Of a stretch of 64,000 nt of DNA, positions 34,948 through 42,843 are shown in pieces; positions within the stretch are counted from its first letter, which is position 1; every line of letters begins with the position of its first letter. The position numbers and the translations under genes were made by a program. Source of the DNA: Amycolatopsis umgeniensis (GTDB lineage Bacteria > Actinomycetota > Actinomycetes > Mycobacteriales > Pseudonocardiaceae); the NCBI RefSeq assembly GCF_014205155.1, contig NZ_JACHMX010000001.1:7440001-7504000 (forward strand). Direction: 5' to 3'. The notes beneath the pieces were generated by a model. It was not told the DNA's origin and made no database searches. It saw nothing but the letters and a program-made list of their open reading frames with translations.

Positions 34948-35791
34948 GCAGGAATTCCACCACCATGCCGCTCAGCCGCTCCGGCTGGTCCTCCGGCACG
35001 AAGGTGTACGAGTCCTCGATCGTCTTCAGTTCGGCGTCGGGCAGGACATCCGCGAGCTTGCGGCCCAGCCACAGCGGGAAGTGCCGGTCCTCGGGCGCCC
35101 AGACCAGCAGCACCGGCTTCTCGAACGCGGGCAGCCGCTCGGCCGCTGTCAGCGTGTAGCGCTTGTCGATGCCCGCCATGAAGCGGCGCAGGTCGTCGCG
35201 GATCTCCGGGCTCCGCCTGCTGGGCAGCAGGTAGGCGTCGAGGATGTGGCCGGGCACCGGATGCTTGATCGCCCAGACGAAGTTCGTGGCCTTCAGCAGC
35301 GCCTTGGAGCGCATCACCTGCACGAGCGACCAGGTACCGCCGGGGATCCGCGCCAGCGGGCTCAGCGCCGCGAACATCGGCGGCAGGAATCGTTCGAAGG
35401 AGTCCGACGGCGTCAGCACGACGCGGCTCACCCGCTCCGGCGACGTGGTCATGAGCAGTTGCGTGAGCGCGCCGCCGGTGTCGTTCGCGACCACGGTGAC
35501 GTCGGTCAGGTCGAGCACTTCGAGGAACCGCGCGATGAGCGCGGCGACCCCCGGCGGGCTCAGGTCGGCGCCGGGGACCGGGATCTCGTGCGAGCCCAGC
35601 GGCCAGTCCGGGGTCAGGCAGCGGAAGCCCGCGTCGGCGACCGCGGGGGCCACCTTGCGCCAGAGCAGGCCGTTGGTCAGCAGTCCGTGCACGAAGACCA
35701 CGGGTGGGCCTTCGCCGCGGTCGCGGTAGCGGATACGGGCGCCGCCGAGGTCCACCTCGTGCGTCTCGCCCAGGAGAGCGCTGGTCGTCAT
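34928..35791 (-). CDS. Alpha/beta hydrolase with Asp nucleophile, haloalkane dehalogenase-like
   Basis: A 287-residue alpha/beta-hydrolase. The oxyanion region is VFVHGLLTNGLLW near residue 34. The nucleophile elbow reads VANDTGG near residue 103, with Asp where esterases have Ser, as in haloalkane dehalogenase-like enzymes. The acid is probably the Asp in WAPEDRHF. The catalytic His expected in a GHF-like site is not seen: the stretch reads DSYTFVPEDQPE with Thr in that place. So catalysis may differ or be lost. ATG at 35789-35791 is used, with a -10 box 7 nt upstream and no ribosome-binding site. It is co-transcribed with tetR. Confidence 0.83.
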   Translation of the reverse strand: MTTSALLGETHEVDLGGARIRYRDRGEGPPVVFVHGLLTNGLLWRKVAPAVADAGFRCLTPDWPLGSHEIPVPGADLSPPGVAALIARFLEVLDLTDVTVVANDTGGALTQLLMTTSPERVSRVVLTPSDSFERFLPPMFAALSPLARIPGGTWSLVQVMRSKALLKATNFVWAIKHPVPGHILDAYLLPSRRSPEIRDDLRRFMAGIDKRYTLTAAERLPAFEKPVLLVWAPEDRHFPLWLGRKLADVLPDAELKTIEDSYTFVPEDQPERLSGMVVEFLRAHATT

Positions 35792-35798
35792 GATGACT

Positions 35799-35815
35799 AA
35801 CATACATGCTGTATG
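35799..35815. promoter_or_regulatory. TetR operator overlapping a leaderless promoter
   Basis: CATACA (35801-35806), TGC, TGTATG (35810-35815) form an inverted repeat with further matching AACAT...ATGT ends. On the minus strand TATGTT (35799-35804) ends 7 nt before the ATG of the hydrolase, a good -10 box. A repressor bound here would cover the -10 region. Confidence 0.6.
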
Positions 35816-35842
35816 TATGTTTTTATAGGCCAAAAACAGGGC

Positions 35843-35873
35843 GGCCGGCTCTCTCCCTGGGGAGTAGCCGGCC
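35843..35873 (-). terminator. Intrinsic terminator of the DUF7455 gene
   Basis: GGCCGGCT pairs with AGCCGGCC and inner CTCTCC pairs with GGAGT-like bases. On the minus strand the stem is followed by GCCCTGTTTTTGG with five T, a proper intrinsic terminator 24 bp after the DUF7455 stop. Confidence 0.75.
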
Positions 35874-35896
35874 GCCGGTGGTCGTGGACTGGTGGA

Positions 35897-36076
35897 CTAC
35901 CGCTGAATGTCCGCGGACATTTCTTTGAGCTTCGTTTCGTGTGCGCGGGCGTGGTGACCACAGAAGAGCAACTCGCCACCGGTGCTGAGAATGGCTCGAA
36001 CCTGGGCTGCAGCTCCACACCGGTCGCATCGGTCGGCAGCGGTCAGTTCGGGGCGGGTGAGCGTCGGTGAAGTCAT
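35897..36076 (-). CDS. Small zinc-finger-like protein, DUF7455
   Basis: A 59-residue protein beginning MTSPTLTRPELTAADRCDRCGAAAQ (in part) and containing CDRC near residue 17 and FCGHHARAH near residue 43, together a likely four-ligand zinc site. It matches the DUF7455 family, widely conserved in actinobacteria and of unknown function. In many genomes it lies beside sigB, which is not the case here. The ATG at 36074-36076 has GGGAGA upstream. The frame extends upstream to 36247 but this part is not conserved. A terminator follows. Confidence 0.85.
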   Translation of the reverse strand: MTSPTLTRPELTAADRCDRCGAAAQVRAILSTGGELLFCGHHARAHETKLKEMSADIQR

Positions 36077-36340
36077 TGGAGTCTCCCTCCGTCCCGGCAC
36101 CGGTGACCCGGTGCCATCGATCCAGCTACGACCACTTCGGCACTGATGCCGGAAACGTTCGTTCCCGGCCCCGCCGTGTTCGTGCTTCCACTCTTCCAGA
36201 CGTTTGGCGGCCCGCAAGTGTTCCCGTGCGGGTGTCTCATTTGTCACTGGTAATTACCTCGGATGTCGTAGCGTAATCACGCAAAGTAGGAGAAGACTCC
36301 CCGTCGAACGGTCTTTTCCCACGTCAGGCACCATGCGCGG

Positions 36341-37210
36341 GTGGGTATCGCAGTCGTCCGGAACCGCCTCTCAGACGTGCCGTCGCCGGTCTTGTTCGTT
36401 CTCAGCGGAATTTCGATGTACGCCGGTGCGGCCGTCGCCGTAGGTCTCTTTTCGGTCGCCTCCCCCGCGGGGGTGGCATGGCTTCGCTGTCTCGGGGCCG
36501 CTGTGGTCCTCCTGGCGTGGCGCAGGCCGCCCCGCTCGGCGTGGACGGGGCGCGCGTTCCTGCTCGCGGGCGCCTTCGGCATCGTCACCGCCGGGATGAA
36601 CGTGCTCTTCTACGAGGCGATCGCGCGGTTGCCCCTCGGCACCGCGGTGGCCCTCGAGTTCACCGGGCCCGTCGTGGTGGCGGCGTTCGGTTCGCGAACC
36701 CGCCGCGACGTCTTCGCGCTGCTGCTCGTGGTGGCCGGAGTGATCGCCATCGCGGACGTCCGGCTCGAAGGCAGCCTGCTCGGCGTGCTCTTCGCGCTGG
36801 GCGCGGCGGCCGCCTGGGCCGGGTACATCCTGCTCGGGAAGAGGGTCGCGGACGGCGGGAACGGGATCGACGGGCTGGCCGTCGGGTTCGCCGTCGGCAC
36901 GGTGGTGCTGTCGCCGCTGGCGTTCGGCGCCGGCGTGGTGTGGGGTTCGCCACGTCTCCTGCTGCTGGGTGCCGGGGTGGGCGTCCTCGCGACCGTCGTG
37001 CCGTACGCGCTCGACCAGGTGGTGCTGCGCAGGGCGGGACGGGCGCGGTTCGCGCTGATGCTCGCGTTGCTGCCGGTCACGGCGGGCGTGATCGGCTTCC
37101 TCTGGCTCGGGCAGGTCCCGGCCCTGCCCGAGGCCCTCGGCACGCTGGCCGTCGTCGCCGGGGTGGCGCTGCGCTCGCCGAGGAAAGACGATGGCCCGGC
37201 GCCGCTCTGA
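36341..37210 (+). CDS. EamA family exporter (RhtA-like)
   Basis: A 289-residue drug/metabolite transporter with ten predicted transmembrane segments in two EamA repeats. The first repeat includes VASPAGVAWLRCLGAAVVLL and FYEAIARLPLGTAVALEFTGPVVVA, the second LLLLGAGVGVLATVVPYALDQVVL. The LPLGTAVALEFTGP block is like that of RhtA, a threonine/homoserine exporter, so amino-acid export is likely. The GTG at 36341 has no clear ribosome-binding site. Upstream (36077-36340) lies only the divergent control region with the DUF7455 start. Confidence 0.86.
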   Translation: MGIAVVRNRLSDVPSPVLFVLSGISMYAGAAVAVGLFSVASPAGVAWLRCLGAAVVLLAWRRPPRSAWTGRAFLLAGAFGIVTAGMNVLFYEAIARLPLGTAVALEFTGPVVVAAFGSRTRRDVFALLLVVAGVIAIADVRLEGSLLGVLFALGAAAAWAGYILLGKRVADGGNGIDGLAVGFAVGTVVLSPLAFGAGVVWGSPRLLLLGAGVGVLATVVPYALDQVVLRRAGRARFALMLALLPVTAGVIGFLWLGQVPALPEALGTLAVVAGVALRSPRKDDGPAPL

Positions 37211-37257
37211 ACAGGGATACTGACCAGCCTGTGGCGCTACCACCATCAGGAGGACCA

Positions 37258-37674
37258 GTGGCCGAGATCCGGCGGGCCAGGACCGTCGAAGAGGTCGTCG
37301 CCGCCGAGCACCTGTTCGACGGCCCCGCGCAACGGACGGCGTCCGAGAAGTTCCTCGCGGGTGAGGAGAACCACCTCCTGATCGCCTACGAGGACGGCGA
37401 ACCCGCGGGCATGATCACCGGCACCGAGGTGACGCATCCGGACAAGGGCACCGAGATGTTCCTCAACGAACTCGACGTCAGCCCGGACTACCAGCGGCGT
37501 GGGATCGGCCGTGACCTGGTCGACGCGCTGGCCGGGCTCGCGCGGGAACGCGGCTGCCGCGGGATGTGGGTCGGCGTCGAAACGGACAACGACGCCGCGC
37601 TGGCGACCTACGCTTCGGCCGGTGCGGCGAACGAAGGCCCGTTCATCATGCAGTCGTGGACGTTCGAAGACTGA
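37258..37674 (+). CDS. GNAT family N-acetyltransferase
   Basis: A 138-residue acetyltransferase. The acetyl-CoA binding motif A appears as LDVSPDYQRRGIGRDLVDAL (V-x-x-x-x-R-G-I-G) near residues 72-91. The motif B-like VGVETDNDAALATYASAGA follows. The N-terminal part IRRARTVEEVVAAEHLFDGP begins the fold. It transfers an acetyl group to an unknown amine; some relatives modify aminoglycosides, but nothing here shows that. GTG at 37258 has AGGAGG 4 nt upstream. Its stop overlaps the next start (TGATG). Confidence 0.87.
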   Translation: MAEIRRARTVEEVVAAEHLFDGPAQRTASEKFLAGEENHLLIAYEDGEPAGMITGTEVTHPDKGTEMFLNELDVSPDYQRRGIGRDLVDALAGLARERGCRGMWVGVETDNDAALATYASAGAANEGPFIMQSWTFED

Positions 37675-38327
37675 TGTCCTCCGGAATCGACGGCGACCGG
37701 ACCGGTCTGTCCGGTCGCCGCTGGCTGCCCGGCGGCGAGCACCTCGTCGCCGTCGCCCGCGCCGAACTCCCGCAGAAGGACGGGCTCGCCGGTCCGTTCG
37801 CGACGCTGGCCGCCCTGCGCGCGGCGGGGTTCGACGTCGCGGGGCAGGACGAGGTCGCCGCCTTGGCGGGTACCACCCCGGAGGGCCTGGCGCGCGCGAT
37901 CGGGACGTTGTCGGGCGGACGGCTCGTCGCGGTGCCCGCCACCGGGAATCGGGCGCCACAGCCGTTGTTCATGCTCCTGGCCGCGCTCTGGCAGCTGCCG
38001 AGGGTCGCGGTGATCGCGGAGGTCGACCCGGCCGAATTCGGCGCGCACGACACCCCGGTGCGAGCGCTGCTCGACTATCTCGACACGGGCGTCCCGCCGC
38101 TGTGGTCGTCCCGCTGGCGCCCGGCCGAGGCGCATTACGTGCTGGCGGCCGGGATGCGGATCGGCGCCGAGGGAACCTTGGTGTCCATTATGGACGGCCA
38201 TTACGGGTTGCACGACCAGCCGGTGGAATGGCTGGCCGCCGCGCTGCACCGGATGCTGGTCGTGGTGGACGACGGCGACACCGAGGCCGCCGTCACCGCG
38301 ATCACGACGGCCGGTCTGTGGAGCTGA
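37674..38327 (+). CDS. Conserved hypothetical protein, 217 residues
   Basis: Not recognised with certainty. A soluble protein with no signal or membrane segment and no catalytic motif I can name. It has LPGGEHLVAVARAELPQKDGLAGPFATLAALRAAGFDV near the start and SIMDGHYGLHDQPVEWLAAALHR near the end; the pattern of Gln-Lys-Asp then His...Gln-Pro hints at a protease-like fold but this is weak. It is translationally coupled to the acetyltransferase (TGATG). Its last 26 bp overlap the end of the convergent APC gene. Confidence 0.72.
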   Translation: MSSGIDGDRTGLSGRRWLPGGEHLVAVARAELPQKDGLAGPFATLAALRAAGFDVAGQDEVAALAGTTPEGLARAIGTLSGGRLVAVPATGNRAPQPLFMLLAALWQLPRVAVIAEVDPAEFGAHDTPVRALLDYLDTGVPPLWSSRWRPAEAHYVLAAGMRIGAEGTLVSIMDGHYGLHDQPVEWLAAALHRMLVVVDDGDTEAAVTAITTAGLWS

Positions 38328-39759
38328 CGTCGCCCTCGGCGAAGCGGGAATGCTTGCGCCCGTAGAGGACGTAGATCAGCAGGCCGAGCACCAGCCACGC
38401 GGCGAACCGCAGCCAGGTCATCACGTCCAGGTTGAGCATCAGGTAGAAGCACGCCAGCGCCGCCACGATCGGCAGGTAGGGCGAAAACGGCACGGTGAAC
38501 GGGCGTTCCAGATCCGGGCGGCGCTTCCGCAGCACCGGGACGGCCAGCGCGACGATGATCATCGCCGACAGCGCGCCGATACTGACCATGTCGGCGAGTT
38601 CGGAGATCGGCACGAACGCGGCCAGCACCGCGATCAGCACGGCACCGGCGATGGTCATCCGGTGCGGGGTGCCCCAGCGCGGATGCGCCGTGCCGAACTT
38701 CTTCGGCAGCAGGCCGTCGCGGCCCATCGCGAACCCGATCCGGCCGATCGTCACCAGTTCCACCATCATCACCGACGTCAGCCCGGTGACCGCGCCGAGC
38801 GAGATCAGCGCGCCCACCCAATGCTGCCCGACGCGGTCGAAGGCGTCGGCGAGCGGAGCGCCCGTGTCGATCTCGGTGAACGGCACCATCCCGGTCAACA
38901 CCAGCGAGACACCGATGTAGAGCAGGGCGCAGACGCCGAGCGCGCCGAGGATGCCGACCCGCAGATCGCGTTTGGGGTTCACGGTTTCCTCGCCGAGGTT
39001 GGCGAGCGCCTCGAAACCGGTGTACGCGAAGAAGACGACCGCGGCGGCCGTCACCATCCCGGCGATGCCGTAGACGGATTGCTCGAGACCGAGCGCGGCT
39101 TGCACGATCGGCTGGTGCAGCGTCCCCGCCGAGTCCGTCGGTGACTGGGCGGACGGGATGAACGGCGTGAGGTTCTCGCCGCGGATGTAGAACACGCCGA
39201 CCGCGAGGATCAGCACGCACACCGCGACCTTGACCAGTACGAGCAGATTCGTCACCCGCGCCGATTCCTTGATCCCGATGACGGCGATCACGGTCAGCAC
39301 GGCGATGATCGCGACCGCGCCGATGTTCACTTTCGCGTCCTCGCCGAACCAGTCGGGGGAGAGCCCCATCAGATTCGCGAGGTACCCGGACCAGCCGCGC
39401 GAAACGACGGCCGCCCCGAGGGCGAACTCGAGCAGCAGGTCCCAGCCGATGATCCAGGCGAAAGTCTCGCCGAGAGTGGCGAAAGCGTAGGTGTAGGCGC
39501 TTCCGGCCGTCGGCACGCTGGAGGCGAGCTCGGCGTAGCAGAGGGCGGCCATCCCGGCGACGACCGCGCCGAGCACGAACGACAGCGTGACCGACGGGCC
39601 CGCGTGGGTTTTCGCCTCGACCCCGGCGAGGGTGAAGATCCCGGTGCCGATGATGATGCCGACCCCGAAGCCGATCAGGTCGCGCCCTTTGAGGCGGCGT
39701 TTCAGCTCACCCGAGTCCTGTCGCTTCAGGACTTCGTCCACGTCCAGAGTTCGCCGCAT
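38302..39759 (-). CDS. APC-superfamily amino-acid permease (cationic amino acid transporter type)
   Basis: A 485-residue permease with 12 or more transmembrane segments. TM1 has the unwound GIIIGTGIFTLAG motif near residues 34-46, followed by FVLGAVVAGMAALCYAELASSVPTAGSAYTYAF (in parts) and VVFFAYTGFEALANLGEE in TM6. The overall pattern fits the CAT/YfnA branch, which imports basic or neutral amino acids. The C-terminus is short and polar. It ends 26 bp inside the convergent neighbour. The promoter region is not obvious; the repeat array 2 lies upstream. Confidence 0.9.
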   Translation of the reverse strand: MRRTLDVDEVLKRQDSGELKRRLKGRDLIGFGVGIIIGTGIFTLAGVEAKTHAGPSVTLSFVLGAVVAGMAALCYAELASSVPTAGSAYTYAFATLGETFAWIIGWDLLLEFALGAAVVSRGWSGYLANLMGLSPDWFGEDAKVNIGAVAIIAVLTVIAVIGIKESARVTNLLVLVKVAVCVLILAVGVFYIRGENLTPFIPSAQSPTDSAGTLHQPIVQAALGLEQSVYGIAGMVTAAAVVFFAYTGFEALANLGEETVNPKRDLRVGILGALGVCALLYIGVSLVLTGMVPFTEIDTGAPLADAFDRVGQHWVGALISLGAVTGLTSVMMVELVTIGRIGFAMGRDGLLPKKFGTAHPRWGTPHRMTIAGAVLIAVLAAFVPISELADMVSIGALSAMIIVALAVPVLRKRRPDLERPFTVPFSPYLPIVAALACFYLMLNLDVMTWLRFAAWLVLGLLIYVLYGRKHSRFAEGDVSSTDRPS

Positions 39760-39835
39760 GAAGGGTCACGCTAGAAGATCGCCGCCCACCTCGCAGATCG
39801 GTGGGAGCCGGGTTCGCGGTCAGGGCGAAGGCGTA

Positions 39836-39975
39836 ACTCGCGTGATCAGGGACCGCACTCGCGTGATTGGGGGCGGAACTCACGTGACTGGAGGCCGTAC
39901 TCGTGAGTTCCGCCCCCAATCACGCGAGATACGCGCTTGATCACGTGAGTTCCGTGCCTGATCACGCGAGTGCGG
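39836..39975. repeat. ACTC(A/G)CGTGA array, forward and reverse units (array 2)
   Basis: Forward units at 39836-39846, 39857-39867 (both ACTCGCGTGAT) and 39878-39888 (ACTCACGTGAC) are followed by reverse units GGCGGAACTCAC-complement TGAGTTCCGCC, then AATCACGCGAG, GATCACGTGAGT and GATCACGCGAGT. GGCGGAACTCAC and GTGAGTTCCGCC pair over 12 bp. The array fills most of the 321-bp gap at 39760-40080, upstream of the APC gene. The core is shared with arrays 1 and 3. Confidence 0.82.
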
Positions 39976-39992
39976 TGTCGCGCCACCCCGCT

Positions 39993-40036
39993 GAAGGGGA
40001 CTTTCACCCGCATGTGACGCGGTGAAAGCGCCCTTC
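39993..40036. repeat. Hairpin with AAGG-N3-CTTT core beside the response-regulator gene
   Basis: GAAGGG-GA-CTTTCACC (39993-40008) pairs with GGTGAAAG-CG-CCCTTC (40021-40036), with GC pairs continuing inside. A further CCCCTTCAG at 40061-40069 could pair with CTGAAGGGG at 39991-39999 instead. It lies 45 bp past the response-regulator stop and may terminate that operon. Confidence 0.65.
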
Positions 40037-40080
40037 GCCTCGTCGCATGCGGTGATGGGCCCCTTCAGCCCTCCCGGACC

Positions 40081-40743
40081 TCAGCCCTCCAGGACGACGC
40101 CGTTCTCCTGCGCGAGGATCGCCGCCTGCACCCGCGACCGCAGCTCCAGTTTCGTCAGCACCCGCGAAACGTGCGTTTTCACCGTGGTCTCGCCGATGTG
40201 CAGCCGCGTGCCGATCTGCGCGTTGGACAGGCCGCCGCCCAGGCACGCCAGGACTTCGCGCTCGCGTTCGGTCAGGTCGTCGAGCCCGTCGGGGACGAGC
40301 GAAGGTTCGCGGGTCCCCGCGGCGAAAGCGGCGATCAGCTTCCGCGTGACCTGCGGGGCGAGCACCCCCTCGCCCGCCGCGACCAGCTTCACCGCCTCGA
40401 TCAGCCGCGACGCCTCCACCGATTTCAGCAGGAACCCGGCCGCGCCTGCCCGCAGCGCGGCGTGGACGTACTCGTCGAGGTCGAAGGTGGTCAGCACGAG
40501 GACTTCGCACAGCCCCTCCGCGGTCAGTTCCCGCGTGGCCGCGATGCCGTCGACGCCGGGCATCCGGACGTCCATCAGCACGACGTCCGGCTTCAGCGCC
40601 TTCGCCTGGCGGACGGCGGTGGCGCCGTCCGCGGCCTCGCCGATCACCTCGATGCCCTCGGCGTTGCCGAGGATCATCATCAACCCGGCACGGATCGCGC
40701 CGTGGTCGTCGGCGACCAGCACTTTGATGTTCCCGTCGCTCAA
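40081..40743 (-). CDS. LuxR/NarL-type response regulator
   Basis: A 220-residue response regulator. The receiver domain (residues 6-120) has the acidic DDH pair near the start, the phospho-acceptor Asp in VVLMDVRMPGVDG near residue 56, and the conserved Lys in FLLKSV. A LuxR helix-turn-helix follows (LTEREREVLACLGGGLSNAQIGTRLHIGETTVKTHVSRVLTKL, in parts, residues 154-200). It starts at TTG 40741-40743, overlapping the TGA of the kinase gene, with GGAGGGG 2 nt upstream. It pairs with that kinase; the target genes are unknown. Confidence 0.9.
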   Translation of the reverse strand: MSDGNIKVLVADDHGAIRAGLMMILGNAEGIEVIGEAADGATAVRQAKALKPDVVLMDVRMPGVDGIAATRELTAEGLCEVLVLTTFDLDEYVHAALRAGAAGFLLKSVEASRLIEAVKLVAAGEGVLAPQVTRKLIAAFAAGTREPSLVPDGLDDLTEREREVLACLGGGLSNAQIGTRLHIGETTVKTHVSRVLTKLELRSRVQAAILAQENGVVLEG

Positions 40744-41939
40744 GACCCCTCCAGAGGCAGTTCGGCGCGGACCAGCCAGCCACCGCCGGACGGCCCGGCG
40801 GCGAGAGTGCCGCCCACCGCGGCGGCGCGTTCCCGCATGTTCAGCAGGCCGAGTCCGGTCCCGCCGTCGTCACCCGAGCCGGAGCCGGGACGGAGATCGT
40901 TGCGCACTTCGACGGTGAGTATGCCTCCGTCGGCACGGATGTCGAGCACGGCCCGGCCCCCCGCGGCGTGTTTGGCCGCGTTGGTGAGCGCCTCCTGCGC
41001 GATCCGGTACGCGGTCAGATCGACCGCGGCGGGCAGTGCGGGAGGATGGTCCACCGTGGACACGATCTCCACCTCCAGCCCGCTCGCCCGTGCCGATTCG
41101 ACCAGTTTGGACAGTTCGGCCAGCCGGGCGGGCGCGGTCGGCTCGATCTCGGGGTTTCCCGTGGACGGATCCGCCCGCAGCAGCCCGATCATCGCGCGCA
41201 TCTCGTCCAGCGCGCTCACACTGTTCTCCCGCACCGATTCCAGGACCTTCCTGGACAGTTGCGGGTCGGCCGTCGCCATCGACAACGCGGCCTCGGACTG
41301 GATCGCGATCGCCGAAAGATGTCCGGCGACGACGTCGTGCAGATCCCGCGCCATCTTCGAGCGTTCCCCCGCCACGGCGGCCTTCCGGTCCAGTTCGCCG
41401 ATCGTGGCCAGCTGCACCGCGTTCGCCCGTTCGCTGTCGGCGATGTCCCGCTGCTGGCGCACGTTGGCCGCCCACCACACCGGGGTGATCAGGAACGGCA
41501 GCAGGGCGAACGCGACGATCACCGCGCTCCGCCACTGCGCGGTGAAAAGGAGCGCCAGACAGATCACCCCGAGCGTCACCAGCGCGGCGACGCCGATCAT
41601 CAGTCTGCTGGTGCGCCGCGAACCGTAGAGCGTCGCCGCGTACAGGAAGTCCGTGAAGACGACGATGATCGGCAGCGAGGGACCGAGCAAGATGTCCACG
41701 CTGACCACGGCCAGCGCGCACAGCACCGCCAGCGGGACCTTGCGGCGCAGCATCTCCAGCCCGCACAGGACGGTCAGCTCGCTCACCCGGACCCACAGCG
41801 GCGTCGTGTCCGGGCCGTTCAGCAAGATCTGCATCCCGCTGAGGTAGACCAGGACACCCAGCACCCAGGTGCCGATGGCGATGGCGAGGTCCTGTTTCCA
41901 CTCGGCGAGGTGATTCAGGCGCGGGACTAGCGAGGGCAC
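40740..41939 (-). CDS. Sensor histidine kinase (HisKA_3 type)
   Basis: A kinase of about 399 residues. Four or five transmembrane segments fill residues 15-150 with almost no outside loop, so it probably senses a membrane or internal signal. A short coiled coil (RQQRDIADSERANAVQLATIGE, in parts) leads to the H-box ERSKMARDLHDVVAGHLSAI, then the HATPase domain with RIAQEALTNAAKHA (N-box) and GTGLGLLNMRERAAAVGG (G-box). It phosphorylates the regulator at 40081. The GTG at 41937-41939 follows GGATGG; an earlier GTG at 41957 is possible. Confidence 0.88.
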   Translation of the reverse strand: MPSLVPRLNHLAEWKQDLAIAIGTWVLGVLVYLSGMQILLNGPDTTPLWVRVSELTVLCGLEMLRRKVPLAVLCALAVVSVDILLGPSLPIIVVFTDFLYAATLYGSRRTSRLMIGVAALVTLGVICLALLFTAQWRSAVIVAFALLPFLITPVWWAANVRQQRDIADSERANAVQLATIGELDRKAAVAGERSKMARDLHDVVAGHLSAIAIQSEAALSMATADPQLSRKVLESVRENSVSALDEMRAMIGLLRADPSTGNPEIEPTAPARLAELSKLVESARASGLEVEIVSTVDHPPALPAAVDLTAYRIAQEALTNAAKHAAGGRAVLDIRADGGILTVEVRNDLRPGSGSGDDGGTGLGLLNMRERAAAVGGTLAAGPSGGGWLVRAELPLEGS

Positions 41940-42049
41940 CCGTCCATCCCAGCACACCGGACCGCGCGACGGGGTCCTACTAACTGATGACGGTGGTCTC
42001 GGTCCGTTCGCCGACGCGGGGCCCGCCTGGCACGAGCGAGACTCGGTCC

Positions 42050-42637
42050 GTGAACAAGATCTGGGACTTCATCGCGGAAAACCCCATGGCGGCCGTGGTC
42101 GCCGGCGGGGAGATCGGCTTCTGGGTCGCCATCGTCGCCGGCCTGGTGGCCCGCTACCTGCTCAAGCTGAAGCGGACCAGCGTCGTGCTGCTGCTCCTGA
42201 CCCCGGTGATCGACCTGGTCGTCCTGGTCGCGACGGTCATCGACCTGCGCAACGGCGCCACGGCGAACTTCGTGCACGGCCTCGCCGCGGTGTACCTGGG
42301 CTTCAGCGTGGTGTTCGGGCACTCGATGATCAAGTGGGCCGACGTGCGCTTCGCCCACCGGTTCGCGGGCGGGCCGCCTCCGCCGCCCAAGCCGATGGGC
42401 CGGGCGAAGCTGCGCGCCGAATGGCGTGACTGGTTCAAATGCGCGATGGCGTGCGGTCTCGCCTCGGGCGTGCTGCTCCTGCTGATCTTCATGGTCGGTG
42501 ACACCGAGCAGGTGGCGCCGCTGTGGGACTGGCTGCCGAGGATGGGGGTCGTGACGGCCATCTGGTTCGCCACCGGACCGCTGTGGCAGGAGCTCTCCAA
42601 GAACGACGACAGGGTCAAGGAAGGAGCGGGACGATGA
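42050..42637 (+). CDS. Membrane protein of unknown function
   Basis: A 195-residue membrane protein with five predicted hydrophobic segments: AAVVAGGEIGFWVAIVAGLVARYLL, TSVVLLLLTPVIDLVVLVATVI, an amphipathic AAVYLGFSVVFGH segment, CAMACGLASGVLLLLIFMVG and GVVTAIWFATGPLW. A proline-rich GGPPPPPKPMGR stretch lies between segments. Probable 2TM-like membrane protein; no family is named. The GTG at 42050 begins NKIWDFIAENP. An ATG at 41987 would add 21 residues. It overlaps the next gene as ATGA. Confidence 0.75.
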   Translation: MNKIWDFIAENPMAAVVAGGEIGFWVAIVAGLVARYLLKLKRTSVVLLLLTPVIDLVVLVATVIDLRNGATANFVHGLAAVYLGFSVVFGHSMIKWADVRFAHRFAGGPPPPPKPMGRAKLRAEWRDWFKCAMACGLASGVLLLLIFMVGDTEQVAPLWDWLPRMGVVTAIWFATGPLWQELSKNDDRVKEGAGR

Positions 42638-42843
42638 TCGAGCTGCTGGGAATCCTCCTGCTGGTGCAGGGCGGGGGCGGGCTGATCAACCGGCTGCTGG
42701 GCAGCAGCAACCCGAGCTGGTTCGTCCAGCTCCACCTGCTCCCGCCGGGGATGCACATCGTGGCGAGCGCGCTGATGGTGGCCGCGGGCGTGGGGGTGCT
42801 GTTCTCCGAACGCGCCCGCAAGCAGCGCCGCCGGTCAGAGTGA
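42634..42843 (+). CDS. Small membrane protein, 69 residues
   Basis: Two hydrophobic segments (LLGILLLVQGGGGLI near residues 4-18 and GMHIVASALMVAAGVGVLF near 39-57) and a basic tail (RARKQRRRSE). The ATG overlaps the stop of the preceding membrane protein (ATGA) and has AAGGAG upstream, so the two are co-expressed and may act together. Its last 9 bp overlap the end of the convergent gene at 42835. The function is unknown. Confidence 0.75.
   Translation: MIELLGILLLVQGGGGLINRLLGSSNPSWFVQLHLLPPGMHIVASALMVAAGVGVLFSERARKQRRRSE

Noticed and set aside
37258..37674. Aminoglycoside acetyltransferase
   Set aside because: Only the general GNAT acetyl-CoA motif is visible; nothing specific to AAC enzymes.
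39836..39975. Multiple tRNA-like or attC-like cassettes
   Set aside because: No tRNA folds, no integrase nearby, and the units are simple ACTCRCGTGA blocks.
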